Assembly: GCA_963843315.1 (NCBI GenBank)
Contig: CAWJJU010000002.1
Location: 620,001 to 684,000 of the forward strand
Origin: JAWVFM01 sp963843315
GTDB taxonomy: Bacteria; Actinomycetota; Thermoleophilia; Solirubrobacterales; 70-9
Reading direction: 5' to 3'
DNA: 64,000 nucleotides
A program made the position numbers and the translations under genes. The notes under the pieces are model-generated. The model was not told the DNA's origin. It saw only the letters and a list, made by a program, of their open reading frames with translations, and did no database searches. Positions 62,647 to 64,000 of the stretch are shown here, piece after piece. Numbering within the stretch: the stretch's first letter is position 1; every line of letters begins with the position of its first letter.

Positions 62647-64000
62647 ATGTGCGGCATCGGCGGTGTCGTGATGCCGGCCGGGGCCACCCCCGACCCGGCG
62701 CGCCTCGAACGGCTGGCCGCCGCGCTCTCGCATCGCGGGCCCGACGGGACGGGGGTCCTGGTCCAGGGCCAGGTGGGGCTCGTCAACACCCGGCTGGCGA
62801 TCATGGGCCGGGGCCCGCGGGGCGACCAGCCGATGCGCGACGAGGTGACCGGCTGGGCGCTCACCTACAACGGCGAGATCTACAACCACCGCGAGCTGCG
62901 TGGCAGGCTATCCGGACCGGCCCTTCGCCGGCGCCAGCGACACCGAGACGCTGCTGCGCGCACTGGGCGAGCTGGGGACCGATTCGCTCGCTCTCCAGAA
63001 CGGGATGTTCGCGTTCGCCGCCCTCGACGGGCGCTCCGGGCGCGTGGTCCTGGCCCGCGACCGGATGGGAACCAAGCCGTTGCACTGGGCCCGGCGGGGA
63101 GACGAGCTCTGGTTTGCGAGCGAGGTTCGCGCGCTCCTCGAGATCGGGGTGGCGAGGACCCCGAATCGCGGTGCGCTGGCGCGCGCGGTGAGCTTCGGCT
63201 GGGCCGCGGGCGAGGAGGCGCTCATCAGCGGCGTCCGCAGGGTTTCCCCCGGACAGGTCGTGGAGATCGAGCTGGCGACCTCGAAGGTCAGCTCGCGGAC
63301 CTGGCACTCGCTGCCGGCTGACGTCGACCCGTCGCTCGCGAGCGAGCTGGCGGGCCGGTCCAGGGCGGATCTGCGCCGACTTCTGGACGGCGCGCTCGGC
63401 CGGGCGGTGGAGGAACGGCTGCTCGCGGAGGTCCCCGTGGGGGTGCTGTGCTCGGGCGGAATCGATTCCGGCGTCGTCACCGCCATGGCGGCGCGCAATG
63501 CCCCCGATGCCGCGGCGTTCGTGGCCGGGATGGTCCCCGAGGGAACGGTGGACGAGAGTCCAGCCGCCGAGGTCGTTGCAAGGGCGGCCGGCCTGGAGCT
63601 CGAGACGGTGAGGATCGGGCCCGACGATTGGCGCGGCGAGGTGGTCACCGCCATCGATCATTACGACCAGCCGCTGCCGACCCCCACCCCGGTGGCGATA
63701 TCCCTCGTGGCCCGCGCAGCCCGCGAGCGCGGGGTTCCGGTCCTGCTCGCCGGCGAGGGCGCGGACGAAATGTTCGCCGGCTACACCGGGCGCCATCGCG
63801 CCGCGCTTCGCGAGCTCGCCACAGCAGGCGACCGGGCTCGTCAGCTGGCGGCCGCGTGCGCCGACCCGGGCCGCCTCGCGCAGGCCGCGTGGGCCCGCAT
63901 TCGGCGGCGTCCGCCGGCTCCGTGGGCCGCTCCGGAGATCGGCGCCGAGACGTCGATCGAGGATGCCATTCACATCGAGTCCGCCGCCGCCTACCGCGCG
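62647..64000 (+). CDS. asnB: Asparagine synthetase (glutamine-hydrolysing), frameshifted, 3' end outside window
   Basis: Starts MCGIGGVV with the catalytic Cys2 and keeps Gln-site elements RGPDG, NTRLAIMG and YNGEIYNHRE. The synthetase domain has the PP-loop LCSGGIDSGVV and LLAGEGADEMFAGY. One extra G near 62902 breaks the frame between NHREL and GYPDRPFAGASDTETLLRAL. The gene runs off the window. It is the functional-looking counterpart of the glutaminase-dead paralogue at 42454. Confidence 0.87.

Overview
The window is high-GC actinobacterial chromosome, most likely from the Thermoleophilia (Solirubrobacterales or Gaiellales type). This rests on the very strong G/C bias at third positions, the pairing of a B12-dependent ribonucleotide reductase with NrdR, a DNA topoisomerase I of the archaeal-type family, many GTG starts, many short secreted proteins with collagen-like or cell-wall-like repeats, and relics of SnoaL and VOC proteins typical of these soil lineages. 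I see no phage, plasmid, IS element or CRISPR array. Three tRNA genes are present: Thr-CGT, Tyr-GTA and Thr-GGT.

Layout. 0-5 kb: C-terminus of a membrane protein, flavin reductase, lipoprotein cytochrome c, serS (no normal start codon), msrB, a thioesterase and heme A synthase. 5-10 kb: CopD-like and TauE/SafE membrane proteins, Kup potassium transporter, two decayed gene relics and a GAP/LysE-like protein. 10-16 kb: nrdJ and nrdR behind a pair of NrdR boxes, a Calx-beta protein, a hemolysin III with an odd N-terminus and a serine-periodic membrane protein. 16-22 kb: siroheme enzyme, potDBC without an ATPase gene, and a tail-fibre/YadA-like surface protein. 22-29 kb: topA, tmk, holB, then a two-component system. 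29-34.5 kb: tRNA, glycosyltransferases, a thioesterase and an exported operon of two ferritin-like proteins plus a cupredoxin. 34.6-37.5 kb: uracil-DNA glycosylase, pgsA, folE2 and the start of rpoD, all broken by single-base indels, probably sequence error because pgsA and rpoD are normally essential. 38-46 kb: structured RNA-like spacer, tRNA-Tyr, GH5 enzyme, AsnC regulator diverging from a DUF6421 fusion, a glutaminase-dead asparagine synthetase paralogue, an SDR and a threonine aldolase.

47.3-56.3 kb holds the most system-like locus: eight tightly packed or overlapping co-directional genes. They encode two coiled-coil proteins, a Thr-rich lipoprotein, a PstS-like lipoprotein, a proline-rich protein, a 45-residue membrane peptide, a MshEN-glycosyltransferase 2 fusion and a large polytopic membrane protein. 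I infer an envelope glycan assembly apparatus. 57-61.5 kb carries secreted, collagen-like, coiled-coil, FHA and beta-propeller proteins. The window ends with acyl-CoA dehydrogenase and a normal asnB.

Two genome-wide themes stand out. Many starts lie about 6-9 nt after a TANNNT -10 box, implying mostly leaderless mRNAs. A 44-bp palindromic repeat with a strongly conserved core occurs three times.
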